Shown in pieces: positions 23,279 through 31,824 of a stretch of 43,388 bases of DNA. The notes beneath the pieces are model-generated. The model searched no databases. It worked only from the letters and a program-made list of their open reading frames with translations, and had not been told where the DNA came from. The translations under genes and the position numbers were made by a program. Location: assembly GCA_905214525.1 (NCBI GenBank), contig CAJMMN010000018.1:1-43388 (forward strand), in the 5' to 3' direction. This DNA comes from an uncultured bacterium. GTDB taxonomy: Bacteria; Actinomycetota; Coriobacteriia; Coriobacteriales; Coriobacteriaceae. Numbering within the stretch: the first letter of the stretch is position 1; the number at the start of each line of letters is the position of its first letter.

Positions 23279-24577
23279 TTGAACATCACCGCTTCTGACG
23301 TCAAGGACGCCAAGCTCACCGCTACGGTCACCATCCCGGCCGCCGACGTCGACGCCGCGATCAAGAAGGCCTACAAGGACACCGCCAAGAAGTACCGCTT
23401 CCCGGGCTTCCGTGCCGGCAAGGCTCCCCGTCCGGTCATCGATTCCGCTCTTGGCGCCGAGGCTACCCTCGCTCAGGCCACCAACGACCTGATCGCCGCC
23501 AACGAGCCCGCCGTCCTCAACGAGCTGGACATCGTCCCCACCAAGAGCGGTGACTACAAGGAGCTCGACCTCGCCAAGGATCACGAGGACTACACCTACA
23601 CCGTCGAGTTCTCCCTGCGTCCCGCCGCTGAGCTCTCCTCCTTCGACGCTGTCGAGATCGAGATGCCCCCTGCGGAGGTCACCGAGTCCGAGATCAACAA
23701 CCAGGTCGAGATGCTCCTCAACTACCGTGCCACCTTCGAGGACGTCGAGGGCCGCGCTGTCGAGTCCGAGGACTACGTTACCGTCGACCTCAAGGCCGTC
23801 GAGAACGCCGACAACTTTGCCGCCGAGGGCCGTATGCTCATCGCCGGTAGCGACAGCAACCCCGCCGAGTTCAACGAGGCTCTGATCGGCGCCAACGTTG
23901 ACGACGTCAAGTCCGTCACCTGGACCGACGAGGCCGAGGAGGGCGAGGAGGCCGAGACCCACACCGTCGAGGTCACCGTCAAGGGCATCAAGGTCCGCAA
24001 CACCCCCGAGCTCACCGACGAGCTCGTCAAGTCTGACTTTGGCTTCGACAGCATCGACGCTATGCGCGACGCCATCAAGATCGAGATCGAGCAGGACAAG
24101 GCTTCCCGCCTCCCGGCCGAGAAGGAGAACCGCTGCGTCACCGCTCTCGCCGAGCGTCTGCAGCTCGAGGAGATGGACGCCGACTACGAGCAGTCCGTCT
24201 TTGAGGAGCTTGGCCAGAACTTCCTGTCCAACCTCGCTGCCCGCGGCATGACCCTGGACACTTGGCTGCCCGCTTCCGGTCTGACCATGGAGCAGTTCAT
24301 CGGCGACCTGCACAAGCAGGCCAACGACGTTGCCCGTGAGTCCCTGGCTCTCGACGCCCTCGCACGTGAGCTCAAGATCGAGGTCACTGAGGATGACATC
24401 AACGCCGAGTTCGAGAAGGCCGGCGTCAAGGACGTCGAGGCTTCCAAGGCCGAGTTCATCGCCGATGGCCGCATGCCTGCCGTCCGCGAGTCCATCCGTC
24501 GCTCCAAGGCCGTCGACCACCTGGTCGAGAACGCCAAGGTGACCGAGGTCGACGAGACCGCCAAGGACGCCGAGTAA
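23279..24577 (+). CDS. tig: trigger factor chaperone
   Basis: Ribosome-bound chaperone (and peptidyl-prolyl isomerase) that shields emerging chains. I use the TTG at 23279 (MNITASDVKDAKL), 6 bases after AGGAGG (23267-23272); GTG 23276 is 3 bases too close but possible. It has 432 residues. The ribosome-binding signature is GFRAGKAPRPVI (family GFRxGKxP). The middle FKBP-like domain (from EDYVTVDLKAVE) is present but with a weakly conserved active site. The C-terminal helical arms follow. clpP and clpX lie just downstream, the classic tig-clpP-clpX order. Confidence 0.94.
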   Translation: MNITASDVKDAKLTATVTIPAADVDAAIKKAYKDTAKKYRFPGFRAGKAPRPVIDSALGAEATLAQATNDLIAANEPAVLNELDIVPTKSGDYKELDLAKDHEDYTYTVEFSLRPAAELSSFDAVEIEMPPAEVTESEINNQVEMLLNYRATFEDVEGRAVESEDYVTVDLKAVENADNFAAEGRMLIAGSDSNPAEFNEALIGANVDDVKSVTWTDEAEEGEEAETHTVEVTVKGIKVRNTPELTDELVKSDFGFDSIDAMRDAIKIEIEQDKASRLPAEKENRCVTALAERLQLEEMDADYEQSVFEELGQNFLSNLAARGMTLDTWLPASGLTMEQFIGDLHKQANDVARESLALDALARELKIEVTEDDINAEFEKAGVKDVEASKAEFIADGRMPAVRESIRRSKAVDHLVENAKVTEVDETAKDAE

Positions 24578-24654
24578 TTCTCGCCACCTTGCCCGCGAGC
24601 GCATGTGTGCGCCCGTGATGGGGTAAAGTTATAAGCCGGTTATCCGGTTGCTTC

Positions 24655-24699
24655 GTACGGTGCCAGCCAATGCATAGCATGCGGGCACCGTACGTTTAT
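24655..24699 (+). terminator. hairpin between tig and clpP
   Basis: CGTACGGTGCC and GGCACCGTACG form a perfect 11-bp stem around an 18-base loop, followed by TTTATCT. It may terminate tig transcription or moderate readthrough into clpPX. Confidence 0.6.
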
Positions 24700-24740
24700 C
24701 TAGAACCAATTTGGTCCGCAAGAGAGAAATGGAGATGCGT

Positions 24741-25361
24741 ATGATCGCCAAGTTCGATTCCGCCCTCGTGCCATACGTTATCGAGCAGACGCCGCGCGGC
24801 GAGCGCAGCTACGATATCTATTCGCGCCTGCTCAACGACCGCATCATCTTCTTGGGCGAGGAGATCAACTCCGTCAGCGCCAACCTGGTCGTTGCCCAGC
24901 TGCTGCATCTTGAGAGCCAGGATGCCGAGAAGGATATCTCGCTCTACATCAATTCACCCGGTGGTGAGGTCTACTCCGGCCTGGCGATTCTGGACACCAT
25001 GAACTTTATCAAGCCGCAGGTCTCCACCATTTGCGTGGGCATGGCCGCGTCCATGGCCGCCGTGCTGCTTTCGGCCGGCGCCAAGGGCAAGCGCTTCTGC
25101 CTGCCGCACTCCAAGGTCATGATTCACCAGCCCAGCGGCGGTGCCCAGGGTCAGCAGACCGAGATCGAGATCGTGGCCGAGGAGATTAAGAAGACCCGTC
25201 GCGAGCTCAACCAGATCCTGTCCGATGCTTCGGGCCAGCCCATCGAGAAGGTCCAAGCCGATACCGAGCGCGACAACTACCTGACCGCTGCCGAGGCCCT
25301 CGACTACGGCCTGATCGACCGTATCGTCACCTCGCGCGACTTGGCCGCGAAGGAAGCCTAG
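24741..25361 (+). CDS. clpP: ATP-dependent Clp protease proteolytic subunit
   Basis: Serine protease barrel that degrades substrates fed by ClpX or another Clp ATPase. The catalytic triad is Ser104 (GMAASMA), His129 (MIHQP) and Asp178 (ERDNY), each offset by 7 from mature E. coli ClpP. I chose ATG 24741 because GGAG lies 6 bases upstream and it gives the normal N-terminus (ALVPYVIEQTPRGERSYDIYSRLL); ATGs at 24729 and 24735 are also in frame. It has 206 residues. clpX starts 1 base after its stop, so the two are co-expressed. Confidence 0.95.
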   Translation: MIAKFDSALVPYVIEQTPRGERSYDIYSRLLNDRIIFLGEEINSVSANLVVAQLLHLESQDAEKDISLYINSPGGEVYSGLAILDTMNFIKPQVSTICVGMAASMAAVLLSAGAKGKRFCLPHSKVMIHQPSGGAQGQQTEIEIVAEEIKKTRRELNQILSDASGQPIEKVQADTERDNYLTAAEALDYGLIDRIVTSRDLAAKEA

Positions 25362-25362
25362 G

Positions 25363-26772
25363 ATGGCCGGTAACATGCAGGACAACTTTGACGAGAACGG
25401 CAACCCCATCCGCTGCTCCTTCTGCGGAAAAGAGCAGGGCCAGGTGCGCCGCCTTGTAAAGGGCCCGACCAACATCTTTATCTGCGACGAGTGCGTCGCC
25501 GCCTGCTCCGAGATCTTGGAGGAGTCGCTGGCATCGGACTTTATGGACGCTGCCCGTAACGGCAAGCTGCCGGGCTTTCTTAACGACCACGGTCAGGCTG
25601 CGACTCAGCCTGCCATGGATCCCGAGGCCGAGGGCTTTGAGCTCGAGGACGACGCCCGCCAGGTTATTACGCACGTGCCGACGCCGCACGAGATTTATGC
25701 CGAGCTTTCGGCCTATGTCATGGGCCAGGAGGACGCCAAGCGCGCCATGTCGGTGGCCGTCTATAACCACTACCGCCGCGTGATCGAGGGTGGCGCTGCG
25801 CTTTCGGCCTTTGATGACGGCTTTGATTCGCAGTTTGACGACGATATGGACGAGGTGGAGCTCGCCAAGTCCAACATTTTGCTACTCGGTCCCACCGGTA
25901 CCGGTAAGACCCTGCTCGCCCAGACGCTCGCGCGCATCCTCGAGGTGCCGTTTGCCATCGCCGACGCCACCGCGCTCACCGAGGCCGGTTACGTAGGTGA
26001 GGACGTGGAGAACATCCTGCTCAAGCTCATTAACGCCGCCGATGGCGATATCGAGCGCGCGCAGGTTGGCATAATCTATGTGGACGAGATCGACAAGATC
26101 GCTCGCAAGGCCGAGAACCTCTCCATCACCCGCGATGTCTCGGGCGAGGGCGTTCAGCAGGCGCTGCTTAAGATCCTTGAGGGTACGGTGGCAAGCGTTC
26201 CGCCCACCGGCGGCCGTAAGCATCCCCAGCAGGAGCTGCTGCAGATCGACACGACCAACATCCTGTTTATCTGCGGCGGTGCCTTTGTGGGCCTGGACAA
26301 GATCATCGCCGATCGCGTGGGCAACAAGGGCGTGGGCTTTAACTCCGAGATTGCCGGCCCCACCTCGGTCGACGAGAACGACCTGCTGCGTCAGGTCCTC
26401 CCGCAGGATCTTAACGCTTTTGGCATGATCCCCGAGTTCGTGGGACGTACGCCCGTCGTCACTCAGACGCAGGCGCTCGACGAGGACGACCTGGTGTCGA
26501 TCCTAACCGAGCCCAAGAACGCCGTGGTACGACAGTACCGCAAGATGTTCCAGCTCGAGGACGTTGAGCTGGAGTTTGAGGACGCCGCCCTGCACGAGAT
26601 CGCCCGCATGGCGCTCGCCCGCAAGACCGGCGCCCGCGGCCTGCGTTCCATCTGCGAGGACGTGCTGCAGCAGACGATGTTCGACCTCCCCAGCGAGGAA
26701 GGCGTCACCAAGGTCATCGTGACCGAAGCCTCCGTAAAAGGCACCGAACAGCCCCAGCGCATCTACGGCTAA
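25363..26772 (+). CDS. clpX: ATP-dependent Clp protease ATP-binding subunit ClpX
   Basis: AAA+ unfoldase that selects proteins and threads them into ClpP. The N-terminal zinc-binding domain has Cys18, Cys21, Cys41 and Cys44. Walker A is GPTGTGKT (176-183), Walker B is IIYVDEIDKIA, and the pore loop is GYVGEDVE. It has 469 residues. An acidic linker (about 148-168) separates the domains and is somewhat longer than in E. coli. It follows clpP with 1 base between them. Confidence 0.96.
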   Translation: MAGNMQDNFDENGNPIRCSFCGKEQGQVRRLVKGPTNIFICDECVAACSEILEESLASDFMDAARNGKLPGFLNDHGQAATQPAMDPEAEGFELEDDARQVITHVPTPHEIYAELSAYVMGQEDAKRAMSVAVYNHYRRVIEGGAALSAFDDGFDSQFDDDMDEVELAKSNILLLGPTGTGKTLLAQTLARILEVPFAIADATALTEAGYVGEDVENILLKLINAADGDIERAQVGIIYVDEIDKIARKAENLSITRDVSGEGVQQALLKILEGTVASVPPTGGRKHPQQELLQIDTTNILFICGGAFVGLDKIIADRVGNKGVGFNSEIAGPTSVDENDLLRQVLPQDLNAFGMIPEFVGRTPVVTQTQALDEDDLVSILTEPKNAVVRQYRKMFQLEDVELEFEDAALHEIARMALARKTGARGLRSICEDVLQQTMFDLPSEEGVTKVIVTEASVKGTEQPQRIYG

Positions 26773-26777
26773 ACCTG

Positions 26778-26864
26778 CCAAAAAGGGACAGGTTTATTTT
26801 GGCAGGTTTTATCAGGGAGAATGACGTTTGCCCATATAAAACCGACCAAAATAAACCTGTCCCT
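26778..26864. repeat. GGGACAGG-type hairpin repeat, copy 2
   Basis: Perfect 19-bp outer arms at 26784-26802 and 26846-26864, plus an inner pair GGTTTTAT (26804-26811) and ATAAAACC (26836-26843). The left side is identical over 34 bp to the repeat at about 13543. It begins a few bases after clpX. Confidence 0.75.
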
Positions 26865-26893
26865 AAATGGTAGGTTTCGCAAATGTGAATTTG

Positions 26894-26931
26894 AATAGCC
26901 TCCGGCCACCTGCGGTCGGAGGCTATTTTAT
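26894..26931. terminator. terminator after clpX
   Basis: AATAGCCTCCG (26894-26904) and CGGAGGCTATT (26917-26927) form a perfect 11-bp stem followed by TTTATAT, with A-rich sequence on the other side, so it could work in both directions. With the repeats on either side it accounts for the 386-bp gap between clpX and valS. Confidence 0.85.
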
Positions 26932-27022
26932 ATATGCGCAATAACCCCAACTACCTGTGCTATTCTGTGTGTTTGTTTAAGCCTCAGCGAAGTCATATCA
27001 GACTGAAGTAATCGATACCTAT

Positions 27023-27138
27023 GGGGAGGAATGTAGGCCCGATTTTCGTAGATTCCGCACGAGCCGAAGACCACTTAATGTGGTCTTCGAGCGAGCCCAG
27101 GACCTGACCGAGCGAAAATCGGGCCTACATTCCTCCCC
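27023..27138 (+). repeat. large hairpin element upstream of valS (element A)
   Basis: Perfect 26-bp outer arms (27023-27048 and 27113-27138) enclose a tip of perfect 10-bp arms CGAAGACCAC (27065-27074) and GTGGTCTTCG (27080-27089) around TTAAT. The outer arm ends 20 bases before the valS start, overlapping its leader. An inverted relative lies just after valS (29866-29982). No T-box or known riboswitch signature is present. Confidence 0.85.
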
Positions 27139-27158
27139 GACGGGCAAGGGAGAGATAT

Positions 27159-29855
27159 ATGGAAGAAATGCCCAAGAACTACGATCCGTCGACCAACGAG
27201 CCGGCGATCCTGCAGAAGTGGCTCGACGGCGGCTACTACAAGCGCCGCGAGGGCGTGGGCGACTGCACCGTCACCATTCCGCCTCCCAACGTAACGGGCA
27301 AGCTCCACATGGGTCACGCCACCGACGACTCCATCCAGGACGCCATCATCCGTATGGCCCGTATGCGCGGCAAGTCCACGCGCTGGGTGCTGGGTACCGA
27401 CCACGCCGGCATCGCCACGCAGACCAAGGTCGACAAAAAGCTCAAGAGCGAGGGCATCAGCCGCCTAGAGATCGGCCGCGACAAGTTTGTCGACGCCTGC
27501 TGGGATTGGACCCACGAGTACGGCGGTATCATCGTCGAGCAGATCAAGCGCATGGGCTGCTCCGTCGACTTCGATAACGAGCGATTTACCATGGATGAGG
27601 ACTACGCCCAGGCCGTGCGCAAGGTCTTCTGCGACTGGTACCACGATGGTCTGATCTACCGCGGCAAGCGTATCGTCAACTGGTGCCCCAACTGCACCAC
27701 CGCTATCTCGGATGACGAGGCCGAGTACAAGGATGAGAAGGGCCACCTGTGGCACCTGCGCTACCCGCTGACCGAGCCCGTCAACGGCCAGGATTACATC
27801 GTCGTCGCTACCACGCGCCCCGAGACCATGCTCGGCGACACGGGCGTTGCCGTCTCCCCGAAGGACCCCGAGAAGGCCGCCTTTGTGGGCAAGACCGTCA
27901 AGCTCCCCATTGTCGACCGCGAGATTCCCATCTTTGAGGATTGGCACGTCGACGCCAACTTTGGCTCCGGCTTTGTCAAGGTCACCCCGGCCCACGACCC
28001 CAACGATTACGCTATGGGTCAGGCCCACGACCTGCCGCAGATCAACATCTTCGACGAGCACGCGGTGGTCGTCGAGGGCTACGGCGAGTTTTCCGGCATG
28101 AACCGCGACGAGTGCCGCGAGGCCGTCATCAAGTGGTTCGAGGAGCACGACCTGCTCGACCACGTCGAAGAGCTCGACCACTCCGTCATGCACTGCTACC
28201 GTTGCGACTCCGCGTTGGAGCCGTGGCTGTCCGAGCAGTGGTTCGTCGCCGTCGACAAGCTCAAAGGACCGGCGCTCGACGCTGTCAACTCCGGCAAGGT
28301 CACCTTCCACCCCGCGCGTTGGACGCAGACCTACACCACCTGGATGGAGAATCTTAAGGACTGGTGCATCAGCCGTCAGCTGTGGTGGGGCCACCGCATT
28401 CCCGTGTTCTACTGCGAGGACTGCGGTTGGGAGGACGCCCTCACCGAGGACACCGACGTGTGCCCCAAGTGCGGCGGCCATCACGTGCATCAGGATGAGA
28501 ACGTGCTGGACACCTGGTTCAGCTCGCAGCTGTGGACCTTCGCCACGCAGGGCTGGCCGCAAAAGCCGGAGCTGCTCGAGGGCCATCACCCCACGACTGC
28601 GCTGGTCACAGCGCGCGACATCATCGCGCTGTGGGTCGCCCGCATGGTCATGAGCTCGCTGTATTTCTTGGACGAGGTCCCGTTTAAGGATGTCGTCATC
28701 TACCCGACGATTCTGGCCAAGGACGGCAGCCGCATGTCCAAGTCCAAGGGCAACGGCGTTGACCCCATGGACCTCATTGGCATGTACGGCGCCGACGCTA
28801 TGCGCTACAACCTGCTTACGCTGTGCACCAACAACCAGGACGTCAAGTTCGACGCGAACATCGACAAGAAGACCAAGAAGCTTATCGACAGCCCGCGTAC
28901 CGAGCAGGCCAAGTCGTTTGTGACCAAGATCTGGAACGCCAGCCGCTTCCTGCTCATGAACATGGAGGGCTACACGCCCGGCGAGCCCGTCGTTGAGACG
29001 CCGGCCGACGCCTGGATGTTCAGCCGCCTGGCCAAGGCCGTGAAGATGGTCACCGAGGGTATTGAGAACTACACCTTTGGCGACATGGCCCGCGGCGTGC
29101 AGCAGTTCTTCTGGAACGAGGTCTGCGACTGGTACGTCGAGGTCACCAAGGCCCGCCTGAAGGGCGAGGGCCGTCTGCAGGCCCAGCGCAACCTGATCTT
29201 TGTGCTCGACACCTCTATTCGCCTGATGCATCCGCTTATGCCGTTTGTCACCGAGGAGATTTGGGACAACATGCCGGCGAGCGTGCTCGATCTGGACGCC
29301 GAGGGCAACGTGGACCGCGCCGAGGCGCTCATGATCGCCAAGTGGCCCGAGCCCGCCGACTACGCTAAGTATGTTGACGAGGACGCCGAGCGCGCGTTTG
29401 AGCTGTGCCGCGCCGTCGTTTCCGCCGCCCGCGCCACGCGCTCGCGTTATCGCTTGAGCCCCAAGGCCGAGCTCGATGTGGTCGTGCGCGCCGGTGCCGA
29501 GGACATCGAGAAGCTCGAGAGCCTGCGTTCGACCATTGAGCCGCTGGCAAACACCGCCTCGCTGGTCATGGGTACCGATGTTGAGAAGCCGGCTGCGAGC
29601 ATCGCCGTGGTCGATAGCGGCGTCGAGGTCTTTGTGGTGCTCGAGGGCAAGGTCGACCTTTCGGCCGAGAAAGCACGCCTGGAGAAGGAGATCGCCGCGG
29701 CGCAGAAGGAGCTCGCTGGCTGCGAGAAGACGCTCGCCAACGAGGGCTTTGTGGCCAAGGCCGCACCTGCGGTGGTCCAGAAGAAGAGGGACCGTGCAGC
29801 TGAGCTCAAGGAGATCCTGGCGGCGCTGACTGCTCAGGTGGTTGACTTCTCGTAG
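27159..29855 (+). CDS. valS: valyl-tRNA synthetase
   Basis: Class I synthetase that charges tRNA-Val. It has 898 residues. The HIGH motif is HMGH (50-53) in PPNVTGKLHMGHA; the KMSKS motif appears as RMSKS in AKDGSRMSKSKGNG. The editing domain contains TTRPETMLGDTG. A cysteine-rich zinc knuckle-like segment (YCEDCGWEDALTEDTDVCPKCGG) sits in the connective region. The C-terminus is the coiled-coil arm typical of ValRS (from LEGKVDLSAEKARLEKEIAAAQKEL). ATG 27159 follows AAGGGAGAG. Hairpin elements in opposite orientation flank the gene on both sides. Confidence 0.96.
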   Translation: MEEMPKNYDPSTNEPAILQKWLDGGYYKRREGVGDCTVTIPPPNVTGKLHMGHATDDSIQDAIIRMARMRGKSTRWVLGTDHAGIATQTKVDKKLKSEGISRLEIGRDKFVDACWDWTHEYGGIIVEQIKRMGCSVDFDNERFTMDEDYAQAVRKVFCDWYHDGLIYRGKRIVNWCPNCTTAISDDEAEYKDEKGHLWHLRYPLTEPVNGQDYIVVATTRPETMLGDTGVAVSPKDPEKAAFVGKTVKLPIVDREIPIFEDWHVDANFGSGFVKVTPAHDPNDYAMGQAHDLPQINIFDEHAVVVEGYGEFSGMNRDECREAVIKWFEEHDLLDHVEELDHSVMHCYRCDSALEPWLSEQWFVAVDKLKGPALDAVNSGKVTFHPARWTQTYTTWMENLKDWCISRQLWWGHRIPVFYCEDCGWEDALTEDTDVCPKCGGHHVHQDENVLDTWFSSQLWTFATQGWPQKPELLEGHHPTTALVTARDIIALWVARMVMSSLYFLDEVPFKDVVIYPTILAKDGSRMSKSKGNGVDPMDLIGMYGADAMRYNLLTLCTNNQDVKFDANIDKKTKKLIDSPRTEQAKSFVTKIWNASRFLLMNMEGYTPGEPVVETPADAWMFSRLAKAVKMVTEGIENYTFGDMARGVQQFFWNEVCDWYVEVTKARLKGEGRLQAQRNLIFVLDTSIRLMHPLMPFVTEEIWDNMPASVLDLDAEGNVDRAEALMIAKWPEPADYAKYVDEDAERAFELCRAVVSAARATRSRYRLSPKAELDVVVRAGAEDIEKLESLRSTIEPLANTASLVMGTDVEKPAASIAVVDSGVEVFVVLEGKVDLSAEKARLEKEIAAAQKELAGCEKTLANEGFVAKAAPAVVQKKRDRAAELKEILAALTAQVVDFS

Positions 29856-29865
29856 GCGTTACTGG

Positions 29866-29982
29866 GGGACGCGGTTTGGGGCATTGCTCGCTACTGCGGA
29901 CAGTCCTGCTCGCACGAAGGCCACATTAAGTGGCCTTCGGCTCGTGCGGAACTTGTATCGAGCAAAGCCCCAAACCGCTCCC
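29866..29982 (-). repeat. large hairpin element downstream of valS (element B)
   Basis: Outer arms 29866-29890 and 29959-29982 pair over about 24 bp with one bulge and one mismatch. The tip is CGAAGGCCAC (29915-29924) and GTGGCCTTCG (29930-29939) around ATTAA. On the minus strand, 44 bases around the tip match element A with three differences, two of which form a compensatory pair (A-T in element A, G-C here). It starts 11 bases after the valS stop. Confidence 0.82.
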
Positions 29983-30075
29983 ACAGCGGTTACGGGGGCG
30001 TCCGCTGCCTGGTGGGGCCACTTGGTTGTGGCCTTGATCTCGCTGCAAGCGGATTAAGGCTGATATTGTCAACGC

Positions 30076-30110
30076 GAGGGGCTCATTCTTTTTGGTGGGC
30101 CTCTTTTTCT
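30076..30110 (+). terminator. possible terminator upstream of folC
   Basis: GAGGGGC and GGGCCTC can pair imperfectly across a T-rich loop, followed by TTTTTCTG. It lies just before the folC ribosome binding site. Confidence 0.35.
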
Positions 30111-30129
30111 GTAATTGGAGACTTGGGTT

Positions 30130-31473
30130 ATGGCTAAGCGTTCTGGGTCGTATTCTGTGCCGTTCTCGTTTGAGTTGCTTTCGTTTGATGAAGCTGTCGG
30201 GCTTGCTGCTGATACGGGGCGGATTTCTGGGGATGCTGGGCCGCTGCTCGAGACGGTTGTCGATATGCTCGATGAGCTGGGACGTCCGGACGAGTATTTC
30301 GATTGCATTCAGGTTGCCGGTACCAATGGCAAGACTTCGACCACGCGTTTTTCGGCTGCCATCCTTCGTGGTGAGGGGTTAAAGACCGCGCTGTATACGT
30401 CGCCACAGCTTGTGCGCTATCCCGAGCGCATGGAGGTCGATGGGCACGTTGTGAGCGATGAGGCGTTTGCCCGCGGCGTTTCTGCCGCCGTCGAGGCGGG
30501 GCATCGCGTGAATACTCGTCGTGTGGCGGCGGGGGAGTGCGCCTATACCATCACGCCGTTTGACCTGCTGACGGCTGCCGCACTGGTGGTGTTTGCCGAG
30601 GCCGCGGTAGATGTTGCTGTGCTCGAGGTTGGCATGGGCGGCCGTTGGGACGCCACGAGTGCGACCGATCCCGTTGCCGTTGCCATCACCGGCATCGGGC
30701 TCGATCACACACGTATTTTGGGCGATACGCTCGAGGCCATTGCGGGGGAGAAGGCTGCGGTTATTAAGCCTGGGCGATTGGTTGTTTTGGGCGAGGGCAC
30801 GCATGAGCCGAGCGTTCAGCGCGTGATGGATGCCCGTTGTCGCGAGTGCGGCGTTGTGCCGCTCGTGGTGAGCCATACGACGACCAAACTTCCGGCACAC
30901 GTGGGCGATACGGTGGAGTTTAGCTGCACCACGCCGCGTGCGATTTATACGTCGAGCATGGTTAAGCCGGCCTATCAGCCGCAGAATGCTGCGTGCGCGA
31001 TTATGCTGTGCGAGGGGTATTTGGGTCGCGAGCTCGACCATGAGGCGCTCGACGCTTCGCTTATGGGCTGCCCCACGCCGGGCCGATTTGACGTGCTGGG
31101 GACCGATCCGCTCAAGCTGATTGATGCCTGTCATAACCCCCAGAGCTGCGAGAACTTTGTGAGCGCACTGGACGAGATCGATTCGTGCGTGGAGAATCGC
31201 CCCACGCTGCTGTGCGCCGCGCTGGCCGATAAGGACGTGGCGGGTATCGTTGACGTTCTGGTTCCGGCGTTCCCCCGCGTGGTCGTAACCCAGACCGATT
31301 CCGATCGCGCCTTGCCCGCACAGGAGCTTGCCTCCCTGGTGGACGCCGACAAGCTCGCGGGCGTGTACCCCAGCGTATCCGAGGCCCTCGCGGCTTTCGA
31401 TGCCGCGGGCGAGCCTTTCGTAGCAGCCGGTACCATCACCCTAGCCGGCGAAGTAGCGGGGCTGCTCCGTTAA
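30130..31473 (+). CDS. folC: bifunctional folylpolyglutamate synthase / dihydrofolate synthase
   Basis: ATP-dependent ligase that adds glutamate to dihydropteroate or folates. It has 447 residues. The P-loop is QVAGTNGKTST, followed by FLYTSPQL-like YTSPQLVRYPERMEVDG, the magnesium-binding VAVLEVGMGGRWDATS, and GLDHTRILGDTLEAIAGEKAAVIKPG, all Mur-ligase/FolC landmarks. The C-terminal domain has DACHNPQS. ATG 30130 is chosen with GGAG 9 bases upstream; the frame is open a few codons earlier from a TTG. Whether it has both activities cannot be told from sequence. Confidence 0.93.
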   Translation: MAKRSGSYSVPFSFELLSFDEAVGLAADTGRISGDAGPLLETVVDMLDELGRPDEYFDCIQVAGTNGKTSTTRFSAAILRGEGLKTALYTSPQLVRYPERMEVDGHVVSDEAFARGVSAAVEAGHRVNTRRVAAGECAYTITPFDLLTAAALVVFAEAAVDVAVLEVGMGGRWDATSATDPVAVAITGIGLDHTRILGDTLEAIAGEKAAVIKPGRLVVLGEGTHEPSVQRVMDARCRECGVVPLVVSHTTTKLPAHVGDTVEFSCTTPRAIYTSSMVKPAYQPQNAACAIMLCEGYLGRELDHEALDASLMGCPTPGRFDVLGTDPLKLIDACHNPQSCENFVSALDEIDSCVENRPTLLCAALADKDVAGIVDVLVPAFPRVVVTQTDSDRALPAQELASLVDADKLAGVYPSVSEALAAFDAAGEPFVAAGTITLAGEVAGLLR

Positions 31474-31487
31474 CCCATCCCCTCATC

Positions 31488-31554
31488 AGTTGCGGTGAAA
31501 TACGGACTGTTTTACAAGCCAGAAGCCTCAAACGGTCCGTATATCACCGCAACT
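31488..31554. repeat. GTTGCGGTGAAATACGG hairpin, copy 1
   Basis: AGTTGCGGTGAAATACGGAC (31488-31507) pairs with GTCCGTATATCACCGCAACT (31535-31554) with one mismatch. The same arm sequence forms a perfect hairpin at 33027-33093. The two copies flank the M24 peptidase gene. Confidence 0.75.
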
Positions 31555-31613
31555 CAAAAGCAGTCAATTTGGGACGGGGCTTTTTTGGCTGCCCTGCGCC
31601 TCGAGTTGACTTG

Positions 31614-31781
31614 CTCGCCACGAAATGGGCCTATCTACTACGTTTTACCGACTACCCTCGACCACGCGGGGCATTGTGAAATTAAAACCGCAGGTAAAGG
31701 GCTCGCCATTTTTCAAAAAAGACCTGCATGGTCGACCCATGCGGGTTAAACGTAGTAGATAGCCCGTTTTCGTGGTGCGAC
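31614..31781 (+). repeat. 168-bp inverted-end element, copy 2
   Basis: Same length and orientation as 17149-17316. Inverted ends are CCTATCTACTACGTTT near the left and AAACGTAGTAGATAG (31748-31762) on the right, with CGCCACGAAAT and GTTTTCGTGGTGCG outside. The interior differs substantially from copy 1 while conserved blocks keep the same spacing. With the neighbouring hairpins it fills the 351-bp gap between folC and the peptidase gene. Confidence 0.75.
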
Positions 31782-31790
31782 GTTAACGGA

Positions 31791-31822
31791 ATGTGTCAAC
31801 GGGGCTGTCCCTTTGGCACATT
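31791..31822. terminator. hairpin at the 3' end of the M24 peptidase gene
   Basis: AATGTGTCAA and TTGGCACATT pair with one mismatch around CGGGGCTGTCCC, which is itself partly self-complementary. It lies next to the peptidase stop codon and could terminate the minus-strand transcript. Confidence 0.4.
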
Positions 31823-31824
31823 GG

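Noticed and set aside
27001..27158. T-box riboswitch of valS
   Set aside because: No T-box sequence or specifier-loop arrangement is visible; the region is instead a long perfect hairpin shared with a site downstream of the gene.
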